The notes: a model not told the origin generated them from the letters alone. A stretch of 44,704 nt of DNA from CAZART01 sp964487555 (GCA_964487555.1 CAZART010000032.1:1-44704); one strand, 5' to 3'. Shown: positions 26,472-35,448, counted from the stretch's first letter. A program made the numbers and translations.

Positions 26472-27370
26472 CTACAACAGCCCCCGCTCCGCCATCGACG
26501 TGTATCCGTTTCCGGCAACAATAAGATGGTCGTGGATCGGTATGCCCATCAGCTTTCCCGCCTCGACAAGCTGACGTGTGATTCGGACGTCCTCCCGACT
26601 CGGTTCGGGATNNNNNNNNNNNNNNNNNNNNNNNNNNNNNNNNNNNNNNNNNNNNNNNNNNNNNNNNNNNNNNNNNNNNNNNNNNNNNNNNNNNNNNNNN
26701 NNNNNNNNNNNCCCGCCTCGACAAGCTGACGTGTGATTCGGACGTCCTCCCGACTCGGTTCGGGATTTCCCGAGGGATGATTGTGGATGCAGATTACCGC
26801 CGCCGCATTCTCGAGGACGGCCCGCTGAAACACGGCACGGGGCTCGACGATGCTCGCGGCCAGTCCCCCTTCACTGACGGTGTAATCAGAGAGGATGACG
26901 TTGGCCGTGTTCAATAAAAGGATTTTGAAGATCTCCTTCTTTAGATCGCGCATCTGAGGGATGAATGCAGCGGCCACGTCGTCCGGAGAGCAGATCTGGA
27001 TCCGCTCGCCCTTCCCCACCGAGGCCTCGATGCGACGGCCGATTTCGAAAGCCGCCGCGAGCTGAACGCCTTTGGCCGGACCAATGCCGGTCACCCGCAT
27101 GAGTTCGCGGACGTCGCGCGTCGATAGACCGTGCAGCGATCCGTACTCCTTCAGAAGCGCACGCCCGAGCTGGACGGCAGAGACAGACCCGTTCCGGGTT
27201 CGCGTGCCGGAGCGAAAGATGAGACCGAGCAACTCCGCATCATTCAAGCCTCCCGGCCCATGACGCATCAGTTTCTCGCGCGGACGGTCGGAATGGTCCC
27301 ACTCTCGAATAGGAACCTGGTACTGCACGCCGGGCTCGGCAGCAGGATCGATCTTGGGCAGCAACGGCAT
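26472..27370 (-). CDS. radC: RadC-family JAB/MPN-domain protein, interrupted only by a false assembly gap
   Basis: After removing the N run and one 55-bp duplicate the frame is continuous and gives about 247 residues. The N-terminal UPF0758 part has RPREKLMRHGPGGLNDAELLGLI and the helix-hairpin-helix-like segment LMRVTGIGPAKGVQLAAAFEIGRR. The metalloprotease-like domain carries IFKILLLNTANVIL and HNHPSGNPEPSREDVRIT, then IPIHDHLIVAGNGYTSMAERGLL at the end, with the stop at 26472. The HxH and downstream Asp are the JAMM zinc ligands. Despite the name, RadC's function is unsettled. It lies downstream of rho on the same strand. Confidence 0.92.
26557..26766. other. Assembly gap (100 N, 26612-26711) with identical 55-bp flanks
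   Basis: Bases 26557-26611 and 26712-26766 are identical at all 55 positions. As at the first gap, this is an unmerged contig overlap inside radC, not a duplication. Confidence 0.95.
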
Positions 27371-27419
27371 CTTTTATAATAAAGACACCTGAGGCACCCA
27401 ATACATAACCACTTCGCCC

Positions 27420-27487
27420 AAACTGGAGATGGGATATCGATGCTTGTAGATGCAAACTGGAGATGGGATATCGATGCTTGTAGATGG
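27420..27487. repeat. Two tandem 34-bp copies between rho and radC
   Basis: 27420-27453 and 27454-27487 are identical except at the last base. The unit contains GGAGATGGGATATCGATGC. It lies about 50 bp before the radC start on the minus strand. Confidence 0.9.
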
Positions 27488-27576
27488 GTCCAAAGAGCAG
27501 GAGAGTGCATCTCCTATCGCTCATCTCCATCTTAGGCCCAAAATGGCACATCACCCAGGCCCTCCAGTCCGTCTGA

Positions 27577-28686
27577 TCAAGACGGAACGAGTTCGTTTAG
27601 CAGATGTGCATTTGTCGGCGACTGCTGCAAGTGGCGAATCAGGGCCTGCATCGCCTCGACCGGATGCCGTGAGTTTAGAGCCCGGAACAGGCGATGATGC
27701 TGTTCGATCGCCTCGCCAATGAGCCGCTCCTCGTTCCGTGTGCCGCTCTTCCGCAGATTTATGGCCGGATAGATGCGCTTATCCGCCATCTCACGGTCCA
27801 GCACGATCTCTGAGTTGCCCGTACCCTTGAACTCCTCGAAAATCACGTCGTCCATCCGGCTGCCCGTCTCAATCAACGCCGTCGCAATGATCGTTAGCGA
27901 GCCGCCACCTTCGATGTTACGTGCCGATCCGAAGATTCGCCGCGGCACTTTGAGCGCGTTTGCATCCAGCCCCCCCGAAAGCGTTCGTCCGCTGCCGGTT
28001 TGGTAGAGATTGAACGACCGGCCTAGGCGCGTCAGTGAATCCAGGAGAAGAATCACGTCCTTCCTCATCTCTACGAGGCGCCGGGCATATTCCAGCGCGA
28101 GCGTTGAGACGCGGACGTGATTGTCGTCTTCACGGTCGTTCGACGAAGCGAACACCATTGCATCGGTCGAGCGCTTGAAATCGGTGACCTCTTCCGGCCG
28201 CTCATCGACCAGCAGAGCGACAAGCTCGATATCCGGATGGTTCTGGGAGACCGATGCGGCGATCTTTTTCAGCAAAATCGTTTTTCCGGTACGGGGTGGC
28301 GCGACTATCAGGGCGCGCTGTCCCTTGCCGATGGGGGCAACCAGATCTACGACGCGCATCGAAATGTCGCCCGGGCCGGTGACGAGATTGACTTTCTCAT
28401 CCGGATAGATGATCTGGCCTTGGTCGAAATCGTCCGTCTTGACCCACTCCTCCGGATCGACACCCATCACCGAGTCCAGCTTTGCAACCTGCATGGCGCC
28501 TTTGCGCCCCGGCCTCAGCGTGCCTTCGAGCACGACTCCGTCGCGCAATCTGAACTTTCGGATCAGTGGTGGCGGCACGAACGGATCGTCATCGCCTTTC
28601 GGCAGATCGGGACGAAAATCCCGGATGAATCCAAACTTTTTGTCCCCGATCAACTCGAGGACGCCACGAAATGTTTTGTCCGACAT
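27577..28686 (-). CDS. rho: Transcription termination factor Rho, short form
   Basis: 369 residues; E. coli Rho has 419 and many Bacteroidota Rho proteins are much longer. The N-terminal Rho_N helical domain is absent, and the protein starts almost directly at the cold-shock RNA-binding domain (FRGVLELIGDKKFGFIRDF). The ATPase core is complete: Walker A APPRTGKTILL near residue 130, VDERPEEVTDF, Walker B DVILLLDSLTRLGRSFN near 215, GSLTIIATALIETGSRMDD and EIVLDREMADKRIYPAINL. It should act as a hexameric RNA-dependent translocase that ends transcription. Whether this is the only Rho of the organism cannot be seen here. A leader of about 180 bases or more with repeats precedes it. Confidence 0.94.
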   Translation of the reverse strand: MSDKTFRGVLELIGDKKFGFIRDFRPDLPKGDDDPFVPPPLIRKFRLRDGVVLEGTLRPGRKGAMQVAKLDSVMGVDPEEWVKTDDFDQGQIIYPDEKVNLVTGPGDISMRVVDLVAPIGKGQRALIVAPPRTGKTILLKKIAASVSQNHPDIELVALLVDERPEEVTDFKRSTDAMVFASSNDREDDNHVRVSTLALEYARRLVEMRKDVILLLDSLTRLGRSFNLYQTGSGRTLSGGLDANALKVPRRIFGSARNIEGGGSLTIIATALIETGSRMDDVIFEEFKGTGNSEIVLDREMADKRIYPAINLRKSGTRNEERLIGEAIEQHHRLFRALNSRHPVEAMQALIRHLQQSPTNAHLLNELVPS

Positions 28687-28917
28687 AAATACACGATGGT
28701 GGTGATAAACCTTTAATAGCTTCCCTCAACCGCAATTACGACCTGCCTCAGGACAAGGCATCACAAGGGAATATCCCAAATATGTGCAAATCGCGCGCCA
28801 AGCAATAGCGAAATCATCCTAAAACGCAATTACGATCGAAGCTAATGCCTGAGCGATACCCCGGAAGATCATGCGACCATCTAAACGGGAGCATGATCTT
28901 GGAATCTAGCCGTCGCG
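28687..28917. other. Rho leader region with hairpin and direct repeat
   Basis: A perfect 10-bp inverted repeat, AAGATCATGC (28865-28874) with GCATGATCTT (28891-28900), has a 16-base loop. The 11-mer CGCAATTACGA occurs at 28731-28741 and 28826-28836. Both lie upstream of rho on the minus strand and could take part in autoregulation; no gene is seen here. Confidence 0.5.
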
Positions 28918-29025
28918 CTACCTGTGACTTTCTTCTTTCGTCTCCACGTATCGGGCGATACCGCCAATGATAACTCCAAGAAACCGGCCCGAGCGGAGAA
29001 CGCGTCGATAGACGCCTTCGTACAT
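28918..29025 (-). CDS. Possible small ORF of unknown function
   Basis: 35 codons from ATG (or 58 from a GTG at 29094). The peptide has a basic start (YRRVLRSG), a short hydrophobic Gly-rich stretch (FLGVIIGGIARYV) and a charged tail (ETKEESHR). The composition is protein-like and the frame is open further upstream to 29094, but there is no Shine-Dalgarno site and no recognised family. It may be a remnant. Confidence 0.25.
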   Translation of the reverse strand: MYEGVYRRVLRSGRFLGVIIGGIARYVETKEESHR

Positions 29026-29125
29026 TACGCCGCGCGCCGGTTGCGGCTCAAGGAGTGCGCCGAGCTCGCCGGCTCGACCTAAAGAGAGGGGCACGATTCA
29101 ATATCTGAAACGAACGCTAAAATAC

Positions 29126-29950
29126 ATGGTTTCCCCGCATGGATCAAGGAACACCGATCAAGTCGCTGATTCGTTCGGATTTGAGCATCTGCATCTCGAC
29201 ACCATGGGCCCGGAAGACGGCGATCCGGTGCTCCTCCTCCACGGCTGGGGAAGCAGCGCGGAGAACATGCGCATCATCGCCGGCGACCTCGCCGATGCCT
29301 ACCGCGTCTACAATCTCGATCTCCCTGGTCACGGCCTCTCGCCTGTTCCGCCCGAGCCTTACGGCGTCCCCGAACACGCCCGACTCGTCGCCACCTTCAT
29401 CCGCCGGACGATCGGAAAAGCCACAACGATCATCGGCCATTCGAATGGCGGCCGAATCGCCCTCTACATGGCCTCTGATCCCGGGCTCAAACATCTCATC
29501 CGACGGCTCATTCTGATCAGCCCCTCCGGCATCGCACCGCACCATTCACCCTCCTTCTACCTCAAGAAATACACGGCGAAGGCGCTTAAAACCCCTTTTC
29601 TCATCCTCCCGAAACCTATGAAAGAATTCGGTCTCGACTGGCTCAGGCACTCTCTCGTCTGGAAACTGCTCGGCTCTTCGGATTACCGCGCCCTCGACGG
29701 CGTCATGCGCGATACCTTCGTCCGAACCGTCACTCACCACCTCGACGACCGCATCGACAAGATCGACGCACCGACACTCCTGATCTGGGGTGAAGCCGAC
29801 ACGGCCGTCTCACTCCGGCAGATGCGCGTCCTCGAAGATCGAATTCCCGATGCGGGGCTCGTCGTACTCAAAGGCGCCGGCCATTACGGCTACCTAGATG
29901 ATTTCGACACCTTCATTGCCGCGACACGTCACTTTCTGAAGAATGCGTAA
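29126..29950 (+). CDS. Alpha/beta-hydrolase fold protein
   Basis: 274 residues. The oxyanion-hole motif is LLLHGWGSSAEN near residue 37, LDLPGHGLSP follows, the nucleophile elbow is IIGHSNGGRIAL (Ser near 107), the acid is in LLIWGEADTAV and the catalytic His is in GAGHYGYLDD. A Lys/Pro-rich cap (residues about 145-180) covers the site. The substrate is unknown. It precedes a membrane-anchored Mur ligase by 60 bp on the same strand, so a role in cell-envelope metabolism is inferred. No signal peptide is visible, so it is probably cytosolic. Confidence 0.9.
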   Translation: MVSPHGSRNTDQVADSFGFEHLHLDTMGPEDGDPVLLLHGWGSSAENMRIIAGDLADAYRVYNLDLPGHGLSPVPPEPYGVPEHARLVATFIRRTIGKATTIIGHSNGGRIALYMASDPGLKHLIRRLILISPSGIAPHHSPSFYLKKYTAKALKTPFLILPKPMKEFGLDWLRHSLVWKLLGSSDYRALDGVMRDTFVRTVTHHLDDRIDKIDAPTLLIWGEADTAVSLRQMRVLEDRIPDAGLVVLKGAGHYGYLDDFDTFIAATRHFLKNA

Positions 29951-30010
29951 AATCGCCGGAATCGCCGCCGCACCTCCGATCCAGCACCAAAAACACCGCC
30001 CCCACGACGC

Positions 30011-31633
30011 ATGATACTCGTTTACGCCCTCGCATTCGTTACGACCCTGTTCGCGGGATGGCGCGCGTGGCGGCGTTTGCGCTACTTCCTTCACGTCTTC
30101 CAGCTAGAAGGCTATAAGCCTCCTGAATTTCGCCGGTGGCTCATCGACCGCGCCGGCCGTATTGTCGTACGTCTCTCCCACAAGCTCGCCGCCGCCGAGC
30201 TCGGCCTCGCCTTCCTCGGCTTCTATTACGGGTCCCCGTACTGGACAGCCGTCGTTGCGCTCCCGCTCTGGGCGATCACCTTCGCCTCCTCGCGGATCTA
30301 TCGCAGCGATCGCGAAAAGAAACCCCTTAAATACACGGCCCGGATGAAGCGCCTGACGGGGGCCGCCGCCACACTCGCCGCGCTTCCCGTGCTTATCGGC
30401 TTCATCGTCTGGTTCGGCAGCGGCCTCCCCGAACTATTCTTCGTTCTCCTGGGCTTCTTCGTTGCCGACATCCTCGGGCCCTTCTGGGTCGTGCTCGCTG
30501 CCTATCTGATGAAACCCGTCGAAGCGAGCATTCAGGAAGGCTTCAAACGACGCGCCCGGCAGCACCTCCGCGAACGCACCGACCTCACGGTCATCGGCAT
30601 CACCGGTTCGTACGGCAAGACCAGTACCAAATTCGTCACCAGCGAGATCCTCAAACAGCGGTACAACGTCCTTGCGTCGCCCGGCTCCTATAATACCCCA
30701 ATGGGCCTCTGCATCGTCATTAACCAGATGTTGAAGCGCGAACACCAGGTCCTCATCGTCGAGATGGGCATTCGCCACCCCGGCGATATGAAAGAGCTCT
30801 GCGATATCGTCCAGCCCCACATCGCCGTCGAGACATCCGTCGGCGTGGCGCATTTGGAATCTATGGGAACGGTCCAGAACATTGCTAGAGAAAAGGGCGA
30901 CCTACTCGCATGTATGAAGGGCAATGGGATCACCGTCCTGAATGCCGACGACGAGCACGTGGCTGCCATGAGCGAGCGGGCGCCCGGTAGGGTCCTGCGT
31001 GTATCCGTAAAGGACGCCCCCGATGCCGACATCATGGCAAGCGACGTCACCTACGGCGCAGACGGCGCTCGATTCACCGTTCGCGACGATACCGGCGAAG
31101 AGCAGACGTTCAAAACGCAGCTCCTCGGCCGTCATAACGTGCTCAACATACTATTGGGGATTGCCGTAGGACGTGCCATGAATCTCCGCCTCCGCCGGAT
31201 GACCTACGCCGTTGAGCGCCTGGAGCCCGTCGAGCACCGCCTCCAACTTCGGAAACAGGGCTCCGTCACCATCATCGACGACGCCTTCAATTCCAACCCC
31301 GTCGGCGCTCGCAATGCCGTCGAGATTCTGGGACGGTTTCGCGACGGCCGACGCGTCATCGTCACCCCCGGCATGATCGAGCTAGGCGAGCGCCAATTTG
31401 AAGAAAACAGGCGGCTCGGCGAATACATCGCCGAGAACGTCGACCTCGCCCTCCTCGTCGGCGAGGAGCAGACCCGTCCCATCCAGGAAGGTCTCAAAGC
31501 CAAGCACTTCCCGGAAGAAAAATGGAAAGTCGTTCCGTCGCTCCGGGAGGCACAGACGTTTCTCAAGAGCTACCTCCGGCCGGGCGACACCGTGTTGTAC
31601 GAGAACGATCTCCCGGACCAGTACACGGAGTAG
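30011..31633 (+). CDS. Membrane-anchored Mur ligase (MurF-like catalytic core)
   Basis: 540 residues. The first 190 contain about five hydrophobic segments (for example VYALAFVTTLFAGW and LFFVLLGFFVADILGPFWVV) in place of the MurF substrate-binding domain. The catalytic core follows: ATP loop VIGITGSYGKTSTKFV near residue 196, NTPMGLCIVINQML, VEMGIRHPGDMKELCDIV, GRHNVLNILLGIAVG, and the C-terminal IIDDAFNSNPVGARNAVEIL. Mur ligases join an amino acid or dipeptide to a UDP-linked precursor using ATP. A membrane-fused core suggests a lipid-linked or membrane-associated substrate, which is inference. The alpha/beta hydrolase upstream is the obvious partner. True murF is expected elsewhere. Confidence 0.88.
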   Translation: MILVYALAFVTTLFAGWRAWRRLRYFLHVFQLEGYKPPEFRRWLIDRAGRIVVRLSHKLAAAELGLAFLGFYYGSPYWTAVVALPLWAITFASSRIYRSDREKKPLKYTARMKRLTGAAATLAALPVLIGFIVWFGSGLPELFFVLLGFFVADILGPFWVVLAAYLMKPVEASIQEGFKRRARQHLRERTDLTVIGITGSYGKTSTKFVTSEILKQRYNVLASPGSYNTPMGLCIVINQMLKREHQVLIVEMGIRHPGDMKELCDIVQPHIAVETSVGVAHLESMGTVQNIAREKGDLLACMKGNGITVLNADDEHVAAMSERAPGRVLRVSVKDAPDADIMASDVTYGADGARFTVRDDTGEEQTFKTQLLGRHNVLNILLGIAVGRAMNLRLRRMTYAVERLEPVEHRLQLRKQGSVTIIDDAFNSNPVGARNAVEILGRFRDGRRVIVTPGMIELGERQFEENRRLGEYIAENVDLALLVGEEQTRPIQEGLKAKHFPEEKWKVVPSLREAQTFLKSYLRPGDTVLYENDLPDQYTE

Positions 31634-31746
31634 AGGAAAAGGAAGAGTATCTTCACGTTCAGTCTTGCATCCCCTTCCCCTTCCCCTTTTTCCACCTTCT
31701 ATCCACTCCCCTCGAATTCCCCTCTCGCGACGCTTAGTTTAGCGTC

Positions 31747-32346
31747 ATGCCTTCTCCTTCCCTCATTAGAGAATCCGAATTGTGGTCGGCCGGATGCCGA
31801 CACGTCGCGGGGGTCGATGAAGCCGGGCGTGGATGTCTCGCCGGGCCGGTCGTCGCGGCGGCCGTCATCCTCCCGGAAAATGTCGTTATCGAGGGCGTCA
31901 ACGACAGTAAGCTGCTCAGCGCCGGTGATCGCGAGCGTCTTGCCGTTGAAATCCATGGCGCTGCCCTTAGCGTGGGCATCGGGATGTGCACACCGAAAGA
32001 AGTGGATCAGCTTAACATCCTTTGGGCCGCCATGGAGGCCATGCGCCGCGCCGTCGCCGATCTTGCCACGCGCCCCGACCACCTCCTGATCGACGGTAAC
32101 ACGTGCTTTCCCAATTCACCCTGGCCCTACGATACGGTCGTCAAGGGCGACCTGGACTGCCATTCGATTGCAGCAGCCTCGATTATCGCCAAAGTTACCC
32201 GCGACCGATATATGCGCGACCTCCATCTCAAATATCCCGTCTATCGCTGGGAAACCAATGTCGGTTATCCCACGCAGGAGCACTACGCCGCCCTCGTAGC
32301 CTATGGGCCCACCCCATATCACCGCCGCTCGTTCAGACTGGGTTAA
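31747..32346 (+). CDS. rnhB: Ribonuclease HII
   Basis: 199 residues, normal length. The catalytic start VAGVDEAGRGCLAGPVVAAAVIL gives the first Asp-Glu pair. VNDSKLLSAGDRERL, LLIDGN and KGDLDCHSIAAASIIAKVTRDRYM carry the other metal-binding acids, and GYPTQEHYAALVAYGPTPYHRRSF is the usual C-terminal segment. It cuts RNA in RNA-DNA hybrids, including single misincorporated ribonucleotides. It follows the Mur ligase by 113 bp; the spacer holds a pyrimidine-rich tract at about 31671-31692. It converges with aroK. Confidence 0.96.
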   Translation: MPSPSLIRESELWSAGCRHVAGVDEAGRGCLAGPVVAAAVILPENVVIEGVNDSKLLSAGDRERLAVEIHGAALSVGIGMCTPKEVDQLNILWAAMEAMRRAVADLATRPDHLLIDGNTCFPNSPWPYDTVVKGDLDCHSIAAASIIAKVTRDRYMRDLHLKYPVYRWETNVGYPTQEHYAALVAYGPTPYHRRSFRLG

Positions 32347-32369
32347 CGTCATCACGTCTCACCCGTTCG

Positions 32370-32921
32370 TCAAGACATCGACACTTCAGCGAGGCCTGCG
32401 ACTATAGCATCGACTGTAGCCTCAATGTCAAGATCGCCGACGTCGACGACGACGTCCGCTCGTTCGTAGAACTGCTGCCGGCTCGCAATCATCGCTTCCA
32501 CGCGGCTGATGAGTTCCCTCTCCGGCAACGATCGCCCGTCACCCCCGAGAAGAAGCGGCCGCGCATCTTCCATCGATTTGAGGCGGCGGACGAGCACAGC
32601 AGCTTCGACGTTCAGGTATACGAGGGCTCCATTCGTCACAACGAAGTAGAGATTGTTCTCCGACGTGACGGCGCCGCCGCCAAGCGCGATTACGACGCGG
32701 GCCGTTCGCGACACCGACCGAAGCTTTAGCGATTCGAGCCGGCGAAACTCGCCCTCACCCTGCTCGGAAAAGATTCGGCGGATCGGCATTCCGGCTGCAG
32801 CCTCAATAGACGAGTCCAAATCGATAAACGTATATCCGAGGCGCTCTCCAAGCAGGGGACCGACAGTGCTTTTGCCGCTCCCCATAAAACCGGTCAAATA
32901 AATGCGCGTAGGAAAGACCAT
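32370..32921 (-). CDS. aroK: Shikimate kinase
   Basis: 183 residues from the ATG giving MVFPTRIYLTG; a TTG eight codons earlier is less likely. The ATP loop is LTGFMGSGKSTVG, the shikimate-binding Asp is in FIDLDSSIE, ALGGGAV follows, and the lid has DARPLLLGG. It phosphorylates shikimate at the 3-hydroxyl in aromatic amino-acid synthesis. It is divergent from truA, with 77 bp between the two start codons. Confidence 0.95.
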   Translation of the reverse strand: MVFPTRIYLTGFMGSGKSTVGPLLGERLGYTFIDLDSSIEAAAGMPIRRIFSEQGEGEFRRLESLKLRSVSRTARVVIALGGGAVTSENNLYFVVTNGALVYLNVEAAVLVRRLKSMEDARPLLLGGDGRSLPERELISRVEAMIASRQQFYERADVVVDVGDLDIEATVDAIVAGLAEVSMS

Positions 32922-32998
32922 TGTTGCGACACCCCACAGCCCCAATAACGCTCCAAAGATACGGCAATTACGGCTGAGGCGCGAAGAAGCGGTACGCT

Positions 32999-33754
32999 AT
33001 GCCTACCTATCGAATGACCATTGAATATGATGGCCGGGATTTTAGCGGTTGGCAGATACAGCCAAATCGGCCGACTGTGCAGCAGACGCTCGAACAGGCT
33101 GCCTCGACGGCACTTCGAGTACCGATTGCCGTCGTGGGTTCCGGCCGCACCGATGCCGGCGTACACGCGCGCGGGCAGGTGGCGCACTTTAACGTTGATG
33201 CGGAAATTGCTCCCGACAACCTTCTCGCGTCGCTGAACGGTATCCTGCCGCATTCGATCGCCGTCCGTAGTCTCGACCGGGTGCCTGACGGTTTTCACGC
33301 GCGCTACGATGCTCGTCTTCGGCGGTATCACTATTACGTGGCAACGGGATTTCGAGCGCTTGATCGTCATGTTCGATGCCGCATTCGGTCCGACACTGAT
33401 TTTGAATGCATGAATCTGGCGGCCCGCGACCTCATCGGAAAGCACAACTTTAGCACGTTCTGCCGCACGCAGTCCGAGACCGAGAACCGAATCTGTCGGG
33501 TCGATACCGCCCATTGGATCCGGGAAACCGACGACGGCGACTGGCGCTTTGAGATTACCGCCGACCGATTCCTTCATGGGATGGTCCGCTCCATCGTCGG
33601 AACACTGCTCGAAATAGGACAAGGCAAACGATCCTCCGATGACCTTCCCGGTATCATGCACCGAGAGGACCGCCGCAAAGCCGGACCGGCGGTCCCCGCC
33701 TTCGGCCTCGTGCTGGAATACGTCGGTTACGAGGATCCGTCCGTAGGCGGATAA
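32999..33754 (+). CDS. truA: tRNA pseudouridine(38-40) synthase
   Basis: 251 residues, usual length. The start is MTIEYDGRDFSGWQIQPN, the catalytic Asp is in GSGRTDAGVHARGQVAHF near residue 52, RYHYYV and HNFSTFCR lie in the middle, and FLHGMVRSIVGTLLEIGQGK is the conserved C-terminal stretch. It isomerises uridines 38-40 in the anticodon arm of many tRNAs. Confidence 0.96.
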   Translation: MPTYRMTIEYDGRDFSGWQIQPNRPTVQQTLEQAASTALRVPIAVVGSGRTDAGVHARGQVAHFNVDAEIAPDNLLASLNGILPHSIAVRSLDRVPDGFHARYDARLRRYHYYVATGFRALDRHVRCRIRSDTDFECMNLAARDLIGKHNFSTFCRTQSETENRICRVDTAHWIRETDDGDWRFEITADRFLHGMVRSIVGTLLEIGQGKRSSDDLPGIMHREDRRKAGPAVPAFGLVLEYVGYEDPSVGG

Positions 33755-33830
33755 CAGGAACAATTCGGTGCGGCCACAATAGCGTCATCGGCGTGAAGTT
33801 CGCCGAAGTACGCAGCCATTCCTCCATAAC

Positions 33831-35201
33831 GTGCAGTTGTTACGTCCATTGCTTCCTAGGGTGGTCCAGTTCCGAGTGGCGCTCGCTCTGCTGCTCCTTA
33901 CGGCGGAGCTGGCCGTCATCAGTGCGTGCGATCGACCATGGGTAGAGCCTCAAAGACCGACTCTTGATATCGTCGCGCCCGACCTCGAGACGGTCGTTCC
34001 CGACGACTCGATTATCCTCGTCGTGCGAGCGGATGCATTTCGGACCGTCGAATCCGTCGCTGTCGATGGACTTCCGCTCATTTTCGACGAGGATGAGCAA
34101 GTGTGGGCTCGAAACGTGCCGCTGCAAAGTGGTCTGAACCGCTTGCTCCTTTCGGTGACCGATTCGGACGGACAGACCGTGCAGGATACGGCCTACGCGT
34201 ACCGCGGCGCTCTTGACGGAACCCGCGACGCTGCGGCTCTGCCTGTCGGCCGCGGCGGCCATTCGGCGACGATACTGGAGGATGGCTCCATTTTTGTCCT
34301 CGGCGGGTCGCCGCGGTTCAGCGAACCGGCACGCAGCGATGGCGTCTTGCTTCCGCCCGATGCCCAGACGTTTCGCCCAATCGCCGCACAGATGCTCGCC
34401 GGGCGATCGGGACACACGGCGACAATACTGCCGGACGGCCGCATACTGATCGTCGGCGGTAGCCGGCATTTCGTCGTCGACGAACTCGAAGATTTGATCG
34501 AGACGGTAGAGATCTATGATCCCCAGACCCAACAATTCGCCACCGTGCCGTTCTCCGGTGCTCCGATACGTCGCGCATATCATACCGCCGTTCTTCGTCT
34601 TAACGGCGGCGACGTCCTCCTTGACTTATTCGGCGGCGAAGGCGACATCCGGTATTCACCCTCACCGCTGCTCGGCACGCGCAACGACATCAGAAGCTTT
34701 GTATTACGAAATGATTCGCTGATCGCGCGCAGTCCGGCACCGGGTCCGAATCTCGGATTTTCTTTTGCAGGTCACACCCAGACGCCACTGCAGTCCGCAG
34801 GGGCCGGAAGGATGCTAATCGCAGGAACGTCCTTCGGAGAAGCAGAGACTCTAGCTATCGCGGCCATTATCGACTACGGAGCGCCGGGAGGCCTGCTGCC
34901 GCGTGGAACCGGAACCATGCGGGTGCCGCGTACGCAGCACGCCGCCGAAAGGTTGAAATCCGGCCATGTTTTCGTCATAGGCGGGCATCAGGGCACGCCC
35001 TCTACGAGCATCGCCGATGCCGAGATCTATGCGGAAGAAGCAGGCCGATTTTTCCGGTTTCCGCGGAGCAGCGACACGTCAAGAAGATTTGGGATGACCG
35101 CAACTAAACTGTCAGATGAACGAATACTAATCCTGGGTGGCTTTACACCTAGCGGAGACGGGATCGTGTTTTCGGAGAGTATCCTCGTGACGGCACCCTG
35201 A
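33831..35201 (+). CDS. Kelch-like beta-propeller lipoprotein
   Basis: 456 residues. The lipoprotein signal ends in LAVISAC (Cys33). A beta-rich domain of about 100 residues follows (residues 45-130, with DSIILVVRADAF). The remainder contains repeated kelch-type units: GRGGHSATILEDGSIFVLGG, GRSGHTATILPDGRILIVGG, RRAYHTAVLRLNGG, AERLKSGHVFVIGG and FGMTATKLSDERILILGG. Five or six blades are visible. Such propellers bind ligands or surface glycans. The lipid anchor places it at the envelope. The neighbours do not suggest a substrate. Confidence 0.88.
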   Translation: MQLLRPLLPRVVQFRVALALLLLTAELAVISACDRPWVEPQRPTLDIVAPDLETVVPDDSIILVVRADAFRTVESVAVDGLPLIFDEDEQVWARNVPLQSGLNRLLLSVTDSDGQTVQDTAYAYRGALDGTRDAAALPVGRGGHSATILEDGSIFVLGGSPRFSEPARSDGVLLPPDAQTFRPIAAQMLAGRSGHTATILPDGRILIVGGSRHFVVDELEDLIETVEIYDPQTQQFATVPFSGAPIRRAYHTAVLRLNGGDVLLDLFGGEGDIRYSPSPLLGTRNDIRSFVLRNDSLIARSPAPGPNLGFSFAGHTQTPLQSAGAGRMLIAGTSFGEAETLAIAAIIDYGAPGGLLPRGTGTMRVPRTQHAAERLKSGHVFVIGGHQGTPSTSIADAEIYAEEAGRFFRFPRSSDTSRRFGMTATKLSDERILILGGFTPSGDGIVFSESILVTAP

Positions 35202-35262
35202 CTCCGGTGCCGGGTTGTATGACCCCGCCGCGTTTGAAGTCCGCGTAGTATATTATACAGTC

Positions 35263-35448
35263 ATGGACATACAGCAAGTTCTTCGTTGGATCGTTATCGC
35301 CATCGTGCTCATCGTAGCCGTGGCCGTGCTCGGCGTAATCCTTAAGATCGGCGCCGTACTCCTCAACCTCGCGCTGAAGGTTCTCCTCGTCCTCCTTCTC
35401 GTCGCGATTGTCCTCCGCTTCATCGACGTCGTTCGCGGCAGGCGCTAA
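35263..35448 (+). CDS. Small hydrophobic membrane protein
   Basis: 61 residues from ATG; the frame extends 16 codons upstream but without a better start. Two long hydrophobic segments (VLRWIVIAIVLIVAVAVLGVI and VLLNLALKVLLVLLLVAIVL) are separated by a short Lys/Gly turn, with an Arg-rich C-terminus (FIDVVRGRR). It is probably an integral membrane hairpin. No family is recognised. A TATATTATAC stretch ends five bases before the ATG, so the mRNA could be nearly leaderless. Confidence 0.65.
   Translation: MDIQQVLRWIVIAIVLIVAVAVLGVILKIGAVLLNLALKVLLVLLLVAIVLRFIDVVRGRR

Noticed and set aside
26549..27370. Truncated or frameshifted radC
   Set aside because: The apparent break comes from the N run and the duplicated 55 bp; collapsing them restores the normal C-terminus.
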